From positions 3,224,001 to 3,288,000 of the forward strand of contig NZ_CP030050.1 of the NCBI RefSeq assembly GCF_015291705.1: 64,000 bases of DNA, in the 5' to 3' direction. This stretch comes from Bradyrhizobium arachidis (lineage in GTDB: Bacteria > Pseudomonadota > Alphaproteobacteria > Rhizobiales > Xanthobacteraceae). A model generated the notes under the pieces. The model was given only the letters and a program-made list of their open reading frames with translations, did not search any database and had not been told where the DNA came from. The translations under genes and the position numbers were made by a program. Below, piece after piece: positions 1-8,820 of the stretch (its first letter is position 1; each line of letters begins with the position of its first letter).

Positions 1-1
1 G

Positions 2-94
2 CTCGAGCTTGCGACCAACGCGACGTATCTGAAGTGCCGGCAGCGCGTCCTCGAATTCCTCTACGAGCGTCATCGCTTCGTAGAGGCCGCGTAA
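2..94 (+). CDS. C-terminal end of nitrate-type ABC transporter ATPase (partial)
   Basis: Thirty codons are open from the window edge to a TAA stop. They encode a tail with a tyrosine-leucine stretch and the segment RVLEFLYERHRF, followed by EAA. This resembles the C-terminus of NrtC/NrtD-type nitrate ABC transporter ATPases, which usually end in a helix of the form LRxxxxxFLYER. The downstream narK-bjgb-flp-nasC genes make a nitrate importer the expected neighbour. The nucleotide-binding domain lies outside the window, so the assignment rests on the tail and on context. Another ABC ATPase of the same class, such as a taurine or aliphatic sulfonate type, is possible. Confidence 0.55.
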   Translation, partial: LELATNATYLKCRQRVLEFLYERHRFVEAA

Positions 95-142
95 ACCAAA
101 GGTTAATGCGCGAGACGAGCGCGCCTAAATAATTGACATCAA

Positions 143-175
143 GCTCAATCCTTGTGCGCCGCACAAGGATTGAGC
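143..175. terminator. Perfect 15-bp inverted repeat with 3-nt loop
   Basis: The arms GCTCAATCCTTGTGC and GCACAAGGATTGAGC are perfectly complementary around GCC. The element lies 49 bp after the stop of the upstream gene and about 95 bp before the sigma-54-like promoter. No strong T-run follows, only CAAATTT. It could be a terminator or RNA-stability hairpin for the upstream transcript, or a protein-binding palindrome upstream of the narK promoter. Confidence 0.5.
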
Positions 176-269
176 GAATCGCAAATTTAGCGTGCGGAAA
201 AGCCCTGCGAAGATTTCGGGCAATGCGAATAACGTCCTGAAATCCCTGTGTTTCCAGCGTGCGCGCAAT

Positions 270-285
270 TGGCACGGAAATTGAA
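270..285 (+). promoter_or_regulatory. Candidate sigma-54 (-24/-12) promoter of the narK operon
   Basis: TGGCACG, four bases, then TTGAA matches the RpoN consensus TGGCACG-N4-TTGCW with one difference in the -12 element. The GG and TTG blocks have the correct spacing. Transcription would start near 297, giving a leader of about 135 nt before narK. RpoN/NtrC control is expected for nitrogen assimilation genes. A clear NtrC enhancer palindrome was not found. Confidence 0.6.
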
Positions 286-349
286 ACACCTTTTCCGACG
301 CCAACGACGACGTCCCTCAACATCATCAATCAGCATCGTGAACTCGCCA

Positions 350-389
350 CCGGGGAGAAGCCCCGGAGCGTGCCTCCGTGACCGGAGGC
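350..389 (+). promoter_or_regulatory. Nested leader hairpins upstream of narK, attenuator-like
   Basis: Two GC-rich stems follow each other: CCGGGG/CCCCGG with loop AGAAG (350-366) and GCCTCCG/CGGAGGC with loop TGAC (372-389). A third pairing, CGGAG (364-368) with CTCCG (374-378), would exclude both. Mutually exclusive folds in a nitrate operon leader suggest RNA-level control. In other bacteria NasT, an ANTAR protein, antiterminates nas leaders. The usual ANTAR hexaloop pair (A1, G4) is not evident, and no U-tract follows. Confidence 0.4.
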
Positions 390-432
390 TGAGCCTGCAA
401 CGACGCAGCGGTGAGCCTGGAAGGGATACTCA

Positions 433-1812
433 ATGACGAAGAATCCTACTTGGATTTCAGACTGGCGCCCCGAAGACGAGGCGTTCTGGAATGCGACTGG
501 CAAGACTATCGCGCGACGCAACCTGATCTGGTCGATCGTGGCCGAGCATATCGGCTTCTCGGTCTGGCTGATCTGGAGCATCGTCACCACCAAGCTGCCG
601 CAGGCGGGCTTCCACTACACCACCGACCAGCTGTTCCAGCTCGTCGCGGTGCCGGGCCTGATCGGCGCCCTGATGCGCTTTCCCTACACTTTCGCGGTGA
701 CGACCTTCGGCGGCCGCAACTGGACCATCTTCAGCGCGGCGATCCTGTTCATTCCGACGCTGTCGCTCGCCTACTTCGTCAGCCAGCCCGATACGCCGTT
801 CTGGCTGATGCTGTTGGTCGCCTCGACCGCCGGTCTCGGCGGCGGCAACTTCGCCTCCAGCATGACCAACATCTCCTTCTTCTTCCCTGACCGGATGAAG
901 GGATGGGCGCTCGGCCTCAACGCTGCAGGCGGCAATATCGGCGTTTCCAGCGTGCAGCTCCTGACCCCGATCCTGATGACGCTCGCCGTCATCAACCTGT
1001 TCCAGGCTTCCCCCGTCGACGGCATCTTCCTCCAGAACGCCGGGCTGATGTGGGTGCTGCCGATCGCGATCGCGGTGTTTGGCGCGGTGTTCTTCATGAA
1101 CAACCTCACCACGGCGAAATCGTCGATCAAGAACCAGCTCGCGGTAGTCAAGCGCAAGCACACCTGGATCATGGCGTATCTCTATATCGGCACGTTCGGA
1201 TCCTTCATCGGCTACTCCGCGGCGTTCCCGCTGTTGCTCAAGACGCTGTTTCCGTCGGTGACGATCTCGATCGCCTTCCTCGGTCCGCTGGTCGGCTCGC
1301 TGGCCCGTCCGTTCGGCGGCTGGCTTGCCGACAAGGTCGGCGGCTCCATCATCACGTTCTGGAATTTCATCGTGATGGCGGGCGCCACCGTCGGCGTGGT
1401 CTATTTCGTCGGACAGAAGGATTTCGTCGGCTTCCTCTCGATGTTCCTGATCCTGTTCGTGACCACGGGCATCGGCAACGGCTCGACCTACCGCATGATC
1501 CCCTCGATCTTCCGCGAGCAGAACCTGTTCAGGGTGCGCGGGCAGGGCGACGTCGCGCGTGCGGCTGCCTTGAAGACGGCGAGCATCGAGAGCGGTGCGG
1601 CGGTCGGGTTCATCGGCGCGGTCGGTGCCGTCGGCGGCTATCTGATCCCGAGCGGCTTCGGCAAGTCGATCGCCCTGACCGGCGGTCCGCAGCTCGCGCT
1701 CGCGATCTATCTCGGCTTCTACGCCTCGTGCCTGGCTTTGACCTGGTGGTTCTACCTGCGTCGCAGCCCGCAGGGCGAAGGCGCGCCGAGCCTTGCGGAA
1801 GCAAGGGTCTAA
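433..1812 (+). CDS. narK: NarK-type MFS nitrate/nitrite transporter
   Basis: A 459-residue polytopic membrane protein of the major facilitator superfamily. About twelve hydrophobic segments and glycine-rich stretches such as STAGLGGGNFASSM match the NarK/NasA nitrate signature regions. A typical MFS loop lies near GPLVGSLARPFGGWLADKVG. It should import nitrate and/or export nitrite across the inner membrane. The start is the ATG at 433, preceded by GAAGGGA. It is the first gene of the narK-bjgb-flp-nasC operon and is followed after about 120 bp by the haemoglobin gene. Expression is probably nitrogen- and nitrate-controlled through the upstream sigma-54-like promoter and leader. The order of the four genes is what makes the specific name secure. 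Confidence 0.93.
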   Translation: MTKNPTWISDWRPEDEAFWNATGKTIARRNLIWSIVAEHIGFSVWLIWSIVTTKLPQAGFHYTTDQLFQLVAVPGLIGALMRFPYTFAVTTFGGRNWTIFSAAILFIPTLSLAYFVSQPDTPFWLMLLVASTAGLGGGNFASSMTNISFFFPDRMKGWALGLNAAGGNIGVSSVQLLTPILMTLAVINLFQASPVDGIFLQNAGLMWVLPIAIAVFGAVFFMNNLTTAKSSIKNQLAVVKRKHTWIMAYLYIGTFGSFIGYSAAFPLLLKTLFPSVTISIAFLGPLVGSLARPFGGWLADKVGGSIITFWNFIVMAGATVGVVYFVGQKDFVGFLSMFLILFVTTGIGNGSTYRMIPSIFREQNLFRVRGQGDVARAAALKTASIESGAAVGFIGAVGAVGGYLIPSGFGKSIALTGGPQLALAIYLGFYASCLALTWWFYLRRSPQGEGAPSLAEARV

Positions 1813-1830
1813 TACTTGGTATGAAAATCG

Positions 1831-1854
1831 CTTCTCTCCGTACGCGGGGAGAAG
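1831..1854. repeat. Short palindromic repeat (family A)
   Basis: CTTCTCTCCG and CGGGGAGAAG flank TACG, forming a 10-bp stem with one G-T pair. It matches the cores of the longer family-A elements at 9741, 31376 and 36283. It lies in the narK-bjgb gap and could form an mRNA hairpin that tunes expression between the two genes. Confidence 0.6.
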
Positions 1855-1934
1855 CCGCTCTGATGACGTTTGACCCATGAACCTTGTTCGCAACGGCGCG
1901 GACAAAGGCAGACCGAAACAGACAGGAGACCATC

Positions 1935-2363
1935 ATGACGCCTCAGCAGATCGCCCTCGTGCAGCAAAGCTTTTCCAAGGTCGCACCGATTTCGGAAGCA
2001 GCCTCAAAACTGTTCTACGACCGCCTGTTCGAAGTGGCGCCGTCCGTGCGCGCGATGTTTCCTGAAGACATGACCGAGCAGCGCAAGAAGCTGATGGGCA
2101 TGCTCGCTGCCGTCGTCAACGGCCTGTCGAATCTCGAGACGATTCTTCCCGCGGCCTCTGCGCTCGCCAAGCGCCACGTCGCTTACGGCGCCAAGGCCGA
2201 GCACTATCCCGTGGTCGGCGCGACCTTGCTGTGGACCCTGGAGAAGGGTCTTGGCGAGGCCTGGACGCCCGAGCTCGCCGCCGCCTGGACCGACGCCTAC
2301 GGTGTGCTGTCCGGCTACATGATTTCCGAGGCCTATGGCGCGCAGGCGCAGGCTGCCGAATAG
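1935..2363 (+). CDS. bjgb: Single-domain haemoglobin Bjgb
   Basis: A 142-residue globin of the flavohaemoglobin-like single-domain class. The N-terminus MTPQQIALVQQSFSKV and the segment FYDRLFEVAPSVRAMFP are typical of the A-C helices and CD corner. A proximal-histidine region lies around AKRHVAYGAKAEHYPVV. No FAD/NAD reductase domain is attached; the partner reductase is probably the next gene, flp. The role described for this protein in Bradyrhizobium is removal of NO formed during nitrate assimilation. The start is the ATG at 1935, preceded by AGGAG; a longer upstream reading frame has no ribosome site. The stop overlaps the ribosome site of flp, which indicates translational coupling. Confidence 0.93.
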   Translation: MTPQQIALVQQSFSKVAPISEAASKLFYDRLFEVAPSVRAMFPEDMTEQRKKLMGMLAAVVNGLSNLETILPAASALAKRHVAYGAKAEHYPVVGATLLWTLEKGLGEAWTPELAAAWTDAYGVLSGYMISEAYGAQAQAAE

Positions 2364-2373
2364 GAGATGCCTT

Positions 2374-3591
2374 GTGAGTGAACCGCTGGTCATCGTCGGT
2401 AACGGTATGGCGGCAGCTCGTCTGGTCGACGAGCTCGCCAAGACCGCGCTCGGCCGCTACGCGGTCGCTGTGATCGGCGAGGAGCCGCGGCTCGCTTACA
2501 ATCGCGTGCTGCTCTCCTCCGTGCTGGCCGGCGAGACCGGCTCGCACGAGATCGAGCTCAGGCCGGCGGACTGGTGGCGCCATCGCGGCGTCACCGTGCG
2601 CTACGGCTACCGCGTCACCGAGATCGACACCGGCCGCCGCGAGCTCAAGATCGCCGGCGAAGAGAGCATGGAATATTCCAAGCTGGTGCTCGCGACCGGT
2701 TCGACGCCGCTGCGGCTCAACGTGCCGGGCGCTGATCTTGCCGGCGTGCACACCTTTCGCGACACCCGTGACGTCGACCTGCTGCTGACGCTTGCAGCCG
2801 CGAAGAAGCGCGTCGTCGTGGTCGGCGGCGGCCTGCTCGGACTCGAAGCCGCTTACGGTCTCGCCAAGGCCGGCGCGCCCGTGACGCTGCTGCATCTGAT
2901 GGACCGGCTGATGGAGCGCCAGCTCGATGGGCCGGCCGCTGATCTGCTCAAGACGCTGGTCGAGCGCAAGGGCATCCGCATCCTGCTCAACGCCTCGACC
3001 GCTCGCATTCATGGCGAGGGCCATGTCGAGGCGGTCGAGCTCGCCGACGGCAGCCGCATCGAGGCCGATGCCGTGATCTTCGCCGCTGGTATCAAGCCGA
3101 ACATCGCGCTGGCCAGGGACGCCGGCATCGCCGTCAACCGCGGCATCGTGGTCAACGACGAGATGCAGACGGCGTCCCCCGACATCTACGCGCTCGGCGA
3201 ATGCGCCGAGCATCGCGGCACCTGCTATGGCCTGGTCGAGCCCGCCTACGAGCAGGCGCGGGTGCTGGCTCGGCATCTCGCCGGCAAGCCCGCCGCCTAT
3301 CAGGGCAGTGTGGTCTCGACCAATCTGAAGGTCTCGGGCGTCAGCGTGTTCTCCGCAGGCGATTTCATGGGTGGCGAGGGCAGCGAGAGCCTCGTGCTGA
3401 CCGACCGCAGGCGCGGCACCTACAAGAAGCTCGTCATCGCCGACGGCCGGCTGACCGGCGCCGTGCTGATCGGCGATACTGTCGATGCGCTGTGGTATCT
3501 CGAGCTGATCCGCAATCGCGACAAGGTCGCGGCGATCCGCACCGACATGATGTTCGGCCGCACGCTCGCGCTTCCGTCCAAGGCGGCTTGA
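2374..3591 (+). CDS. flp: FAD-dependent NAD(P)H oxidoreductase Flp
   Basis: A 405-residue two-dinucleotide-domain flavoprotein of the NirB-N-terminal / rubredoxin reductase type. The N-terminal FAD fingerprint is VIVGNGMAAARLVDEL. The second, NAD(P)-binding fingerprint VVVVGGGLLGLEAAYGLAKA lies near residues 150-170. The flavin motif near DIYALGECAEH lies close to residue 280. It probably passes electrons from NAD(P)H to NasC and/or to Bjgb. The start is the GTG at 2374, with GGAG eight bases upstream inside the bjgb stop region. It lies 15 bp before nasC. No nitrite reductase domain is attached. Confidence 0.92.
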   Translation: MSEPLVIVGNGMAAARLVDELAKTALGRYAVAVIGEEPRLAYNRVLLSSVLAGETGSHEIELRPADWWRHRGVTVRYGYRVTEIDTGRRELKIAGEESMEYSKLVLATGSTPLRLNVPGADLAGVHTFRDTRDVDLLLTLAAAKKRVVVVGGGLLGLEAAYGLAKAGAPVTLLHLMDRLMERQLDGPAADLLKTLVERKGIRILLNASTARIHGEGHVEAVELADGSRIEADAVIFAAGIKPNIALARDAGIAVNRGIVVNDEMQTASPDIYALGECAEHRGTCYGLVEPAYEQARVLARHLAGKPAAYQGSVVSTNLKVSGVSVFSAGDFMGGEGSESLVLTDRRRGTYKKLVIADGRLTGAVLIGDTVDALWYLELIRNRDKVAAIRTDMMFGRTLALPSKAA

Positions 3592-3606
3592 TGGAGGCGG
3601 CCTGAC

Positions 3607-6309
3607 ATGACGGCGATCGATCCAAACCTTCGCGCGACCCGAACGACGTGCCCGTATTGCGGCGTCGGCTGCGGCGTGCTGGCAACGCCGGACGGCAAGG
3701 GCGGCGCTGCGATCGCGGGCGATCCTGATCATCCCGCCAATTTCGGCCGGCTGTGCTCGAAGGGCTCCGCGCTCGGCGAGACCGTCGGGCTCGAGAGCCG
3801 GCTGCTCTATCCGATGATCCGCTGCAAGGGCGTGCTTGAGCGCGTCGCCTGGAGCGATGCGCTCGACCATGTCGCGCACCGCATGCAGCACATCGTGGCG
3901 CGCGATGGTGCGGACGCGGTCGCATTCTATCTCTCCGGCCAGCTGCTCACCGAGGATTATTACGTCGCCAACAAGCTCATGAAGGGCTTTGTCGGCACCG
4001 CGAACGTCGACACCAATTCGCGGCTCTGCATGTCGTCCTCGGTCGCCGGCCACCGCCGCGCCTTCGGCGCCGACACCGTGCCCGGCTGCTACGAGGATCT
4101 CGACCAGGCCGATCTGCTGGTGTTCGTCGGCTCGAACGCAGCCTGGTGCCACCCCGTGCTGTTCCAGCGCATGCTCAGGAACCGCCAGGAGCGCGGCGCG
4201 CGAATGATCGTGATCGATCCGCGCCGCACCGACACCGCAAGCGACGTCGATCTGTTCCTCGGCCTCAAGCCCGGCGCTGACACGGCGCTGTTCTCCGGCC
4301 TGTTCGTCCATCTCGCCGACAATGGCGCGCTCGACAAGGACTACATCGCGCAGAACACCAGCGGTTTCGACGATGCGCTGGCGCGCGCGCGCAACATCGC
4401 CGGCAGCATCGCCGCGACCGCGCTCGCGACAGGCCTCAACGAGCAGGATGTCGCGACGTTCTTCAAGATGTTCCGCGACACCGAGAGGGTCGTCACGCTC
4501 TATTCGCAGGGCGTCAACCAGTCGGCGCAGGGCACCGACAAGGTCAACGCGATCCTGAATTGTCATCTCGCGACGGGTCGCATCGGCAAGCCTGGTGCCT
4601 CGCCGTTCTCGCTGACCGGTCAGCCCAACGCGATGGGCGGGCGCGAAGTCGGTGGTCTCGCCAACATGCTCGCCGCACATATGGGCTTCACGCCGCCGGA
4701 CATCGACCGGGTCAGGCGGTTCTGGAACGCGCCGCGCATCGCCACCCATGAGGGGCTGAAGGCGGTGCAGCTGTTCGAGGCAATCAACCGCGGCGAGGTC
4801 AAGGCGCTGTGGGTCATGGGCACCAATCCCGCGGTGTCGCTACCCGATGCGGATTTCGTCCGCGAGGCGCTGAAGAAGCTCGAGTTGTTCGTGGTGTCCG
4901 AGAACGTGCTCTCCAACGACACGGTGGAGGCTGGCCCGCACGTGCTGCTGCCTGCGCTCGCCTGGGGCGAGAAGTCCGGCACAGTGACCAACTCCGAGCG
5001 CCGCATCTCGCGCCAGCGCTCGTTCCTGCCGGCGCCGGGCGAGGCGCGGCCGGATTGGTGGATCCTGAGCGAGACCGCAAAACGTCTCGGCTTCGGCGAC
5101 AGCTTCAATTACAAATCCGCCGCCGATATTTTCCGCGAGCATGCCGCGCTCTCGGCGTTCGAGAACAATGGCGGTCGCGATTTCGACATCGGCGCGCTGA
5201 CGTCGCTCTCCGACGAAGGCTTCGATGCCCTGAAGCCGGTGCAGTGGCCGGTGCGCGAAGGCGGAGCACCGGGCGAACGCTTCTTCGCGCAAGGCGGCTT
5301 CTTCACCAATGACGGCAAGGGCCGCTTCGTCGCGCCGGAGGTGCCGTTGCTGCGCGGCGAGACCGGACCGTCGCGTCCCCTCAGGCTCAACACCGGACGC
5401 ATCCGCGACCAGTGGCACACCATGACGCGCACCGGCCTCAGCCAGCGCCTGGGTGCGCATCTGCCCGAGCCGTTCGTCGAGATTCATCCCGACGACGCCG
5501 GCAAATTCGGCATCGTCGATGACGGCTATGCCCGCATCACCACCGATTACGGCCAGTGCATCCTCAAAGTGGTCGTCAGCGAGCGCCAGCAGCGCGGCAC
5601 GCTGTTCGCGCCGATCCACTGGAGCGCGATGAACGCCTCGCACGGCCGCGTCGGCGCGCTGGTTCAGTCGTTCACCGATCCGTTCTCGGGCCAGCCGGAA
5701 TCGAAGGCCACTCCGGCCGCAATCGCGCCCTATGAATACGTCTTCCGCGGCTTCGCGCTGTCGCGCAAGCAGCTCGACCTGCCGCAGAACCTGTTGTGGA
5801 CCCGCGTCACGGTCTCAGGCGGCTTCGGCTATCTCTTCGCAGACAATGCCGATCTGTCGCGCTGGCCGGCCTGGCTCGAGGGCGTCGCCGGTGAGGACAT
5901 CGCCGAGTATCGCGACTTCGGCGGCGGCGTTTATCGTGCCGCCGCGTTCGCGGGCGATCGCATCGAGACCTGCCTGTTCGTCGGCCCTGCTCACGACGCC
6001 GGCGACTGGGAGGTGGTGAAGAGCCTGTTCGTCGCCGACCAGGTCACGGACGATCAGCGCCGCATGCTGCTGTCGGGCAAGTCCAGCGAGGGCGCCGCTT
6101 CGACCGGCCCGATCGTCTGCGCTTGCTTCGGCGTCGGCCGCGGCACCATCTGTGACGCTATCTCATCCGGCGCACGTACGGCGGCCGAGATCGGCGCAAA
6201 GCTCAAGGCCGGCACGAATTGCGGCTCCTGCATCCCCGAGCTGAAGCGCCTGATTGCAACGACGGAGGCACCGGCGAAGCAAGCCAAGCTGGCGGGGGCG
6301 GCGGGCTAA
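3607..6309 (+). CDS. nasC: Assimilatory nitrate reductase, molybdopterin catalytic subunit
   Basis: A 900-residue cytoplasmic molybdoenzyme that reduces nitrate to nitrite. An N-terminal [4Fe-4S] site is formed by Cys15, Cys18, Cys22 (CPYCGVGC) and Cys50 (RLCSKG). The body has the molybdopterin oxidoreductase blocks and a C-terminal dinucleotide-binding region. After about residue 830 a BFD-like [2Fe-2S] domain carries Cys838, Cys840, Cys872 and Cys875 (CAC...CGSC). That extra cluster suggests electron entry from a flavoprotein such as Flp. There is no Tat signal, as expected for the assimilatory form. It is the last gene of the operon; nirA is not nearby in this window. Confidence 0.94.
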   Translation: MTAIDPNLRATRTTCPYCGVGCGVLATPDGKGGAAIAGDPDHPANFGRLCSKGSALGETVGLESRLLYPMIRCKGVLERVAWSDALDHVAHRMQHIVARDGADAVAFYLSGQLLTEDYYVANKLMKGFVGTANVDTNSRLCMSSSVAGHRRAFGADTVPGCYEDLDQADLLVFVGSNAAWCHPVLFQRMLRNRQERGARMIVIDPRRTDTASDVDLFLGLKPGADTALFSGLFVHLADNGALDKDYIAQNTSGFDDALARARNIAGSIAATALATGLNEQDVATFFKMFRDTERVVTLYSQGVNQSAQGTDKVNAILNCHLATGRIGKPGASPFSLTGQPNAMGGREVGGLANMLAAHMGFTPPDIDRVRRFWNAPRIATHEGLKAVQLFEAINRGEVKALWVMGTNPAVSLPDADFVREALKKLELFVVSENVLSNDTVEAGPHVLLPALAWGEKSGTVTNSERRISRQRSFLPAPGEARPDWWILSETAKRLGFGDSFNYKSAADIFREHAALSAFENNGGRDFDIGALTSLSDEGFDALKPVQWPVREGGAPGERFFAQGGFFTNDGKGRFVAPEVPLLRGETGPSRPLRLNTGRIRDQWHTMTRTGLSQRLGAHLPEPFVEIHPDDAGKFGIVDDGYARITTDYGQCILKVVVSERQQRGTLFAPIHWSAMNASHGRVGALVQSFTDPFSGQPESKATPAAIAPYEYVFRGFALSRKQLDLPQNLLWTRVTVSGGFGYLFADNADLSRWPAWLEGVAGEDIAEYRDFGGGVYRAAAFAGDRIETCLFVGPAHDAGDWEVVKSLFVADQVTDDQRRMLLSGKSSEGAASTGPIVCACFGVGRGTICDAISSGARTAAEIGAKLKAGTNCGSCIPELKRLIATTEAPAKQAKLAGAAG

Positions 6310-6410
6310 TTCGGCCGTCCGCCGGCCGGAAGGGGACCTTGGGCCACGCGCCGACGGCGTACCGGGGGTCGGTGGTTGCCGGACTGTTAAGCAATTCCAG
6401 CTAGAATGGA

Positions 6411-6428
6411 TCAATTTTTGCGAATTGA
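6411..6428. promoter_or_regulatory. Palindrome upstream of chemoreceptor gene
   Basis: TCAATT and AATTGA are perfect arms around a 6-base spacer, 21 bp before the chemoreceptor start. The AT-rich palindrome stands out from its GC-rich surroundings and may be an operator. No regulator could be matched to it. Confidence 0.3.
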
Positions 6429-6449
6429 TACTTTCGGGGCTGGGAACAC

Positions 6450-8435
6450 ATGTTTGGCAGACTTCGGTCGGCGCGTCTTTTTCAATTGCACAGCTTTCAC
6501 CTTGGCCTGCGCACGCAGGTGCTTTTGTTGGGCGTGACCGGCGTCCTCATGGTGGGCGTGATCTATCTCGCCGGCCGGCAGATCGAGGATCGCAGCCGTG
6601 CAACCGCCGACCGCTTCACCAAGCTGGAATCCGAAACCGCGCGCCTGTCCGAGAGCCTGTTGCAGGGGCGCGAACTCGCCACCAATTTCCTGCAGAAGCC
6701 GACCGACAAGAAGGTCGCCGCGCATGACGAGACGCTGCGCGCGGCGACCGGCCATCTGGCGGCAGTCGAAGAGATCGCCGCTGCGCTTGCGGAAGACGAT
6801 CCGCTGCGCAAGGCGCTGTCGTTCCGCCCCGTCATCGCCAGCTACAACACACGCTTCGCCAATGTGGTCTCCGCCCAGAAGCTCGTCGGCTTCAACGAGA
6901 ATGACGGGTTGCAGGGCAAGCTGCGCGCGGCCGTGCATTCGGTCGAGAGCAAGCTCAAGACATTCGACCAGCCGCGGCTGTCCGTTCTCATGCTGATGAT
7001 GCGGCGGCACGAGAAGGATTTCATGCTGCGCGGCGACGAGAAATACGGCGACGAACTGAGCAAGCGCGTCGGAGAATTCCTGACCGAGCTTGGCAAATCC
7101 GATCTGCCCGATGACGCCAAGGCCGAGATCAAGAAGCTGATCGACAGCTACAAGACGAGCTTCCTCGCCTTCATGGCCGGCCAGAGCACGCTCAACGAGG
7201 AAGCCGAGGATCTTGCCCAGATCTACGATCGGCTGCGGCCCAATCTGGAGACCGTCAGGACCGCGGCCGGCAAACGCCTCGAGGCCGTCAGCGATGAGCT
7301 AACGGTCGTGCAGCGCTATGTGGTCTGGTCCATCGCCGTCACGGTTGCCGTGATGATCGTCGTCGCATTCTGGTTCGGCCGCCGGCTGACTGCGCCGCTC
7401 ACCCGCATGGTCCTGGCGATGGAGCATCTGGCGAACGGCGATCTCGACCGTCCGATCGAGCAGGTCGCGCGCCATGACGAGATCGGCAAGATCTCGACGT
7501 CGCTCGCCGTCTTCCATCACAAGCTGCTCGAGAACCGGCACATGGCCGATGCCCGCGAGCAGGCCAAGCATGACGCGGAAGCCCAGCGCAAACAGGGGAT
7601 GCTCGAGATTGCCAATCGTTTCGAAGCGGCGGTCGGCAGCATCGTCAATGCGGTCACTGCGGCCTCGTCCGAAATCGAGCTGGCGGCCAATGGATTGACC
7701 AATACGGCGGAGGGGACCAATGCCTTATCCGCAACGGTCGCTGCCGCATCCGGACAATCGTCGGCGAGCGTCCAGTCGGCGGCCGCCGCATGCCAGGAGA
7801 TGGTGACGTCGGTCGGCGAGGTCGGCCGGCGGGTCGCGCAGTCACATGAGGTGGCGCTCGCTGCCGTCGCGCAGGCGAGCCGGACCAACGGCCAGATCGA
7901 TGCGCTCTCGCAGACGGCCGACCGCATCGACGAGGTCGTGCGCATGATCTCGGCGGTGGCCGGGCAGACCAATCTGTTGGCGCTGAATGCAACGATCGAA
8001 GCGGCGCGCGCCGGCGAGGCGGGCAAGGGCTTCGCGGTCGTCGCCTCGGAGGTGAAGGCGCTCGCCGGCCAGACCGCGAAGGCGACCGACGAGATCGGCC
8101 GTCAGGTCGCGCAGATCCAGTTGGCGACGCGGCAGTCGGTGGACTCGATCAAGGAGATCGGCGGCACCATCGAATCCATGGCGGACATTGCATCCTCGAT
8201 CGCCGCTGCGGTCGAACAACAGGGCGCCGCCGCGCGGGCGATCGCGCGCGACGTGCAGCAGGCGGCGCAGGGCGCATCCGAAGTCTCCACCAGCGTCGAG
8301 GATGTCAGGCGCGGCGCATCCGAAACCGGCGCTGCCGCCGGCCAGGTGCACGGCGCGGCGCTCGCGCTGCTCGACGAAAGCAAGCGCCTCGGCAGTGAGG
8401 TCGATCAGTTCCTGGCCACCGTCCGCGCGGCTTGA
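6450..8435 (+). CDS. Methyl-accepting chemotaxis protein with HBM-like sensor domain
   Basis: A 661-residue transmembrane chemoreceptor. TM1 lies near residues 25-45 and TM2 near 290-312. The periplasmic region between them is all-helical, about 240 residues, and contains [17 protein letters not shown], a sequence typical of helical bimodular (HBM) sensor domains. A HAMP domain follows TM2 ([20 protein letters not shown]). The signalling hairpin carries [20 protein letters not shown], which binds CheA/CheW. No C-terminal CheR-binding pentapeptide is seen. The start is the ATG at 6450. HBM domains are known to bind organic acids; the ligand here is unknown. It begins 140 bp after nasC on the same strand. 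Confidence 0.9.
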   Translation: MFGRLRSARLFQLHSFHLGLRTQVLLLGVTGVLMVGVIYLAGRQIEDRSRATADRFTKLESETARLSESLLQGRELATNFLQKPTDKKVAAHDETLRAATGHLAAVEEIAAALAEDDPLRKALSFRPVIASYNTRFANVVSAQKLVGFNENDGLQGKLRAAVHSVESKLKTFDQPRLSVLMLMMRRHEKDFMLRGDEKYGDELSKRVGEFLTELGKSDLPDDAKAEIKKLIDSYKTSFLAFMAGQSTLNEEAEDLAQIYDRLRPNLETVRTAAGKRLEAVSDELTVVQRYVVWSIAVTVAVMIVVAFWFGRRLTAPLTRMVLAMEHLANGDLDRPIEQVARHDEIGKISTSLAVFHHKLLENRHMADAREQAKHDAEAQRKQGMLEIANRFEAAVGSIVNAVTAASSEIELAANGLTNTAEGTNALSATVAAASGQSSASVQSAAAACQEMVTSVGEVGRRVAQSHEVALAAVAQASRTNGQIDALSQTADRIDEVVRMISAVAGQTNLLALNATIEAARAGEAGKGFAVVASEVKALAGQTAKATDEIGRQVAQIQLATRQSVDSIKEIGGTIESMADIASSIAAAVEQQGAAARAIARDVQQAAQGASEVSTSVEDVRRGASETGAAAGQVHGAALALLDESKRLGSEVDQFLATVRAA

Positions 8436-8456
8436 GGCGGGCGAGCGAAGACTGCC

Positions 8457-8545
8457 ATAGGGTGGGCAAAGCGAAGCGTGCCCACCATCACCCGAAATAA
8501 CGAAGAGATCGTGGGCACGGCGCTTCGCGCCTTTGCCCACCCTAC
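8457..8545. repeat. Long palindromic intergenic repeat (family B)
   Basis: The ends ATAGGGTGGGCAAAG and CTTTGCCCACCCTAC are inverted around a variable middle containing CGTGCCCACCAT and GTGGGCACGG. Similar elements lie at 20436 and 39364. The whole unit can fold into one long hairpin. Confidence 0.85.
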
Positions 8546-8562
8546 GGCTGGCACGCAACCAT

Positions 8563-8700
8563 CCCCGTCATCCTGAGGTGCCGGAGCGTAGCGGAGGCCT
8601 CGAAGGATAGACGGCCCGGCTGCATCGGGGCCGTTTCATCCTTCGAGGCTCCGCGTTCGATGCGTTCGCATCGCTCGCGTCGCACCTCAGGATGACGGGG
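8563..8700. repeat. Long palindromic intergenic repeat (family D)
   Basis: CCCGTCATCCTGAGGTGC at the left end is matched by GCACCTCAGGATGACGGG at the right end. Inner inverted segments surround CTTCGAGG/CCTCGAAGG. It fills the gap before the SMP-30 gene, so the open frame that continues upstream through it is not a reliable N-terminus. Confidence 0.85.
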
Positions 8701-8820
8701 CCCGATTGGCGGCTCGCGGCAGTCCATCTTGCCAACGCAGCCATGCCCGTCGTTCCAATCGACGCGCCCGCGATTGTGCCCTATGTTGCCGCACTTCCCC
8801 TCTCAGCAATCATAACAACC

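Noticed and set aside
143..175. NtrC enhancer interpretation of the dyad
   Set aside because: NtrC sites have GCAC first and GTGC second; this dyad has the opposite order, so the motif does not match.
350..389. Calling the leader hairpins a canonical ANTAR target
   Set aside because: The loops are 5 and 4 bases, without the A1/G4 hexaloop pattern. They are reported only as attenuator-like.
457..1905. Long open frame antisense to narK (about 480 codons)
   Set aside because: It is a by-product of high third-position GC in narK: Arg/Asp/Glu-rich low-complexity composition, no family resemblance, no ribosome site.
2116..4749. Very long antisense frame (about 877 codons) across flp and nasC
   Set aside because: The opposite strand encodes two clear enzymes with intact motifs; the antisense frame has shadow-type composition.
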